DNA of 40,934 nt from Absicoccus intestinalis (GTDB lineage Bacteria; Bacillota_I; Bacilli_A; Erysipelotrichales; Erysipelotrichaceae), in assembly GCF_033971885.1 (NCBI RefSeq), contig NZ_JALBUS010000019.1, positions 1 through 40,934 on the forward strand, read 5' to 3'. This document shows, piece by piece, positions 40,811 through 40,934 of this stretch (its first letter is position 1; each line of letters starts with the position of its first letter). The notes under the pieces were generated by a model. That model was not told the DNA's origin. It was given only the letters and a program-made list of their open reading frames with translations, and made no database searches. The position numbers and the translations under genes are program-made.

Positions 40811-40934
40811 GAATTGTCAAATTAAGTGCAACACGATGTATGTGAGTCTATTTCGTTCATAACTTCATTTGGTGTCTTATAGCCAAGGCACTTTCGTGGC
40901 CGATTATTCATCAGTTCAAGATTATGCTTTAGCT
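40811..40934 (-). mobile_element. IS30-family insertion sequence, partial (runs off the window)
   Basis: The window ends inside an IS30-like element. Its 3' coding end is present and the outer end, near 40811 (ATTGTCAAATTAAGTGCAAC), resembles IS30-type terminal inverted repeats. The exact border and target duplication cannot be set because the other end is missing. Confidence 0.7.
40822..40934 (-). CDS. IS30-family transposase, C-terminal fragment
   Basis: The 36 visible residues read KHNLELMNNRPRKCLGYKTP and continue to NEVMNEIDSHTSCCT before TAA. The NNRPRK-LGYKTP-EV block is the hallmark of IS30 transposase C-termini. It lies just after the last catalytic helix of the DDE domain. The rest of the gene lies beyond the window edge, so intactness cannot be judged. 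Confidence 0.9.
   Translation of the reverse strand, partial: LKHNLELMNNRPRKCLGYKTPNEVMNEIDSHTSCCT

Overview
This 40.9-kb window looks like chromosomal DNA of a low-GC Gram-positive bacterium (Bacillota). A gut member of the Erysipelotrichia is my best guess from protein style, but that is inference; no rRNA or other marker is present to fix the taxonomy. Supporting signs are strong AGGAGG-type ribosome binding sites, consensus sigma-A promoters, class 1B PyrD with PyrK, a degenerate CIRCE element, Firmicute-type surface proteins and short U-run terminators. The right edge cuts into an IS30-family insertion sequence. The left edge lies in a large inverted repeat. The window may therefore be a whole contig bounded by repeats.

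Layout. Bases 128-8928 (minus) hold a seven-gene de novo pyrimidine operon, pyrB-pyrC-carA-carB-pyrK-pyrD-pyrF, with its own promoter, a leader carrying an attenuator-like hairpin and a strong terminator; pyrE and pyrR are not in it. A small helix-turn-helix gene sits directly upstream. Bases 9409-12796 (plus) carry a CBS-domain protein, a CorC/HlyC-type membrane protein and a secreted DUF885 peptidase-like protein. Bases 12813-17092 (minus) carry an alpha/beta hydrolase and a tightly overlapping nucleic-acid operon: cca, rmuC, a macrodomain gene and an mnmM-like methyltransferase. Bases 17143-19113 (plus) carry a two-helix membrane protein and three tandem hsp20 genes behind a CIRCE-like operator.

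Bases 19145-19558 hold a GNAT acetyltransferase broken by one in-frame TAA. Next comes a TcyP-type (cystine) symporter preceded by a 15-codon, cysteine-rich leader ORF, then a secreted coiled-coil protein. Bases 22873-27577 (minus) form tldD-tldE-sseB-like-telA. This group is divergent from a surface protein that resembles thioester adhesins but lacks the thioester glutamine. Bases 29389-32422 hold a Dxs-like synthase, a HxlR regulator with a Cys6, and a divergent extradiol dioxygenase. A LytTR-DUF3021 pair follows.

Bases 33391-38781 (minus) are a compact operon: a DeoR regulator, a Cof-type HAD phosphatase, an 817-residue unrecognised protein with a sigma-region-4-like helix-turn-helix, a Sel1-repeat protein and NanE. 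The window ends with a radical SAM protein behind a structured leader, a 114-residue unknown protein and the IS30 end.

The most novel-looking items are the Cys leader peptide in front of the cystine-type transporter, the sigma-like/Sel1 operon, the Gln-less thioester-like adhesin and the TAA-ATG split acetyltransferase. No tRNA, rRNA or CRISPR array was seen. No stretch over 300 bases lacks a gene.
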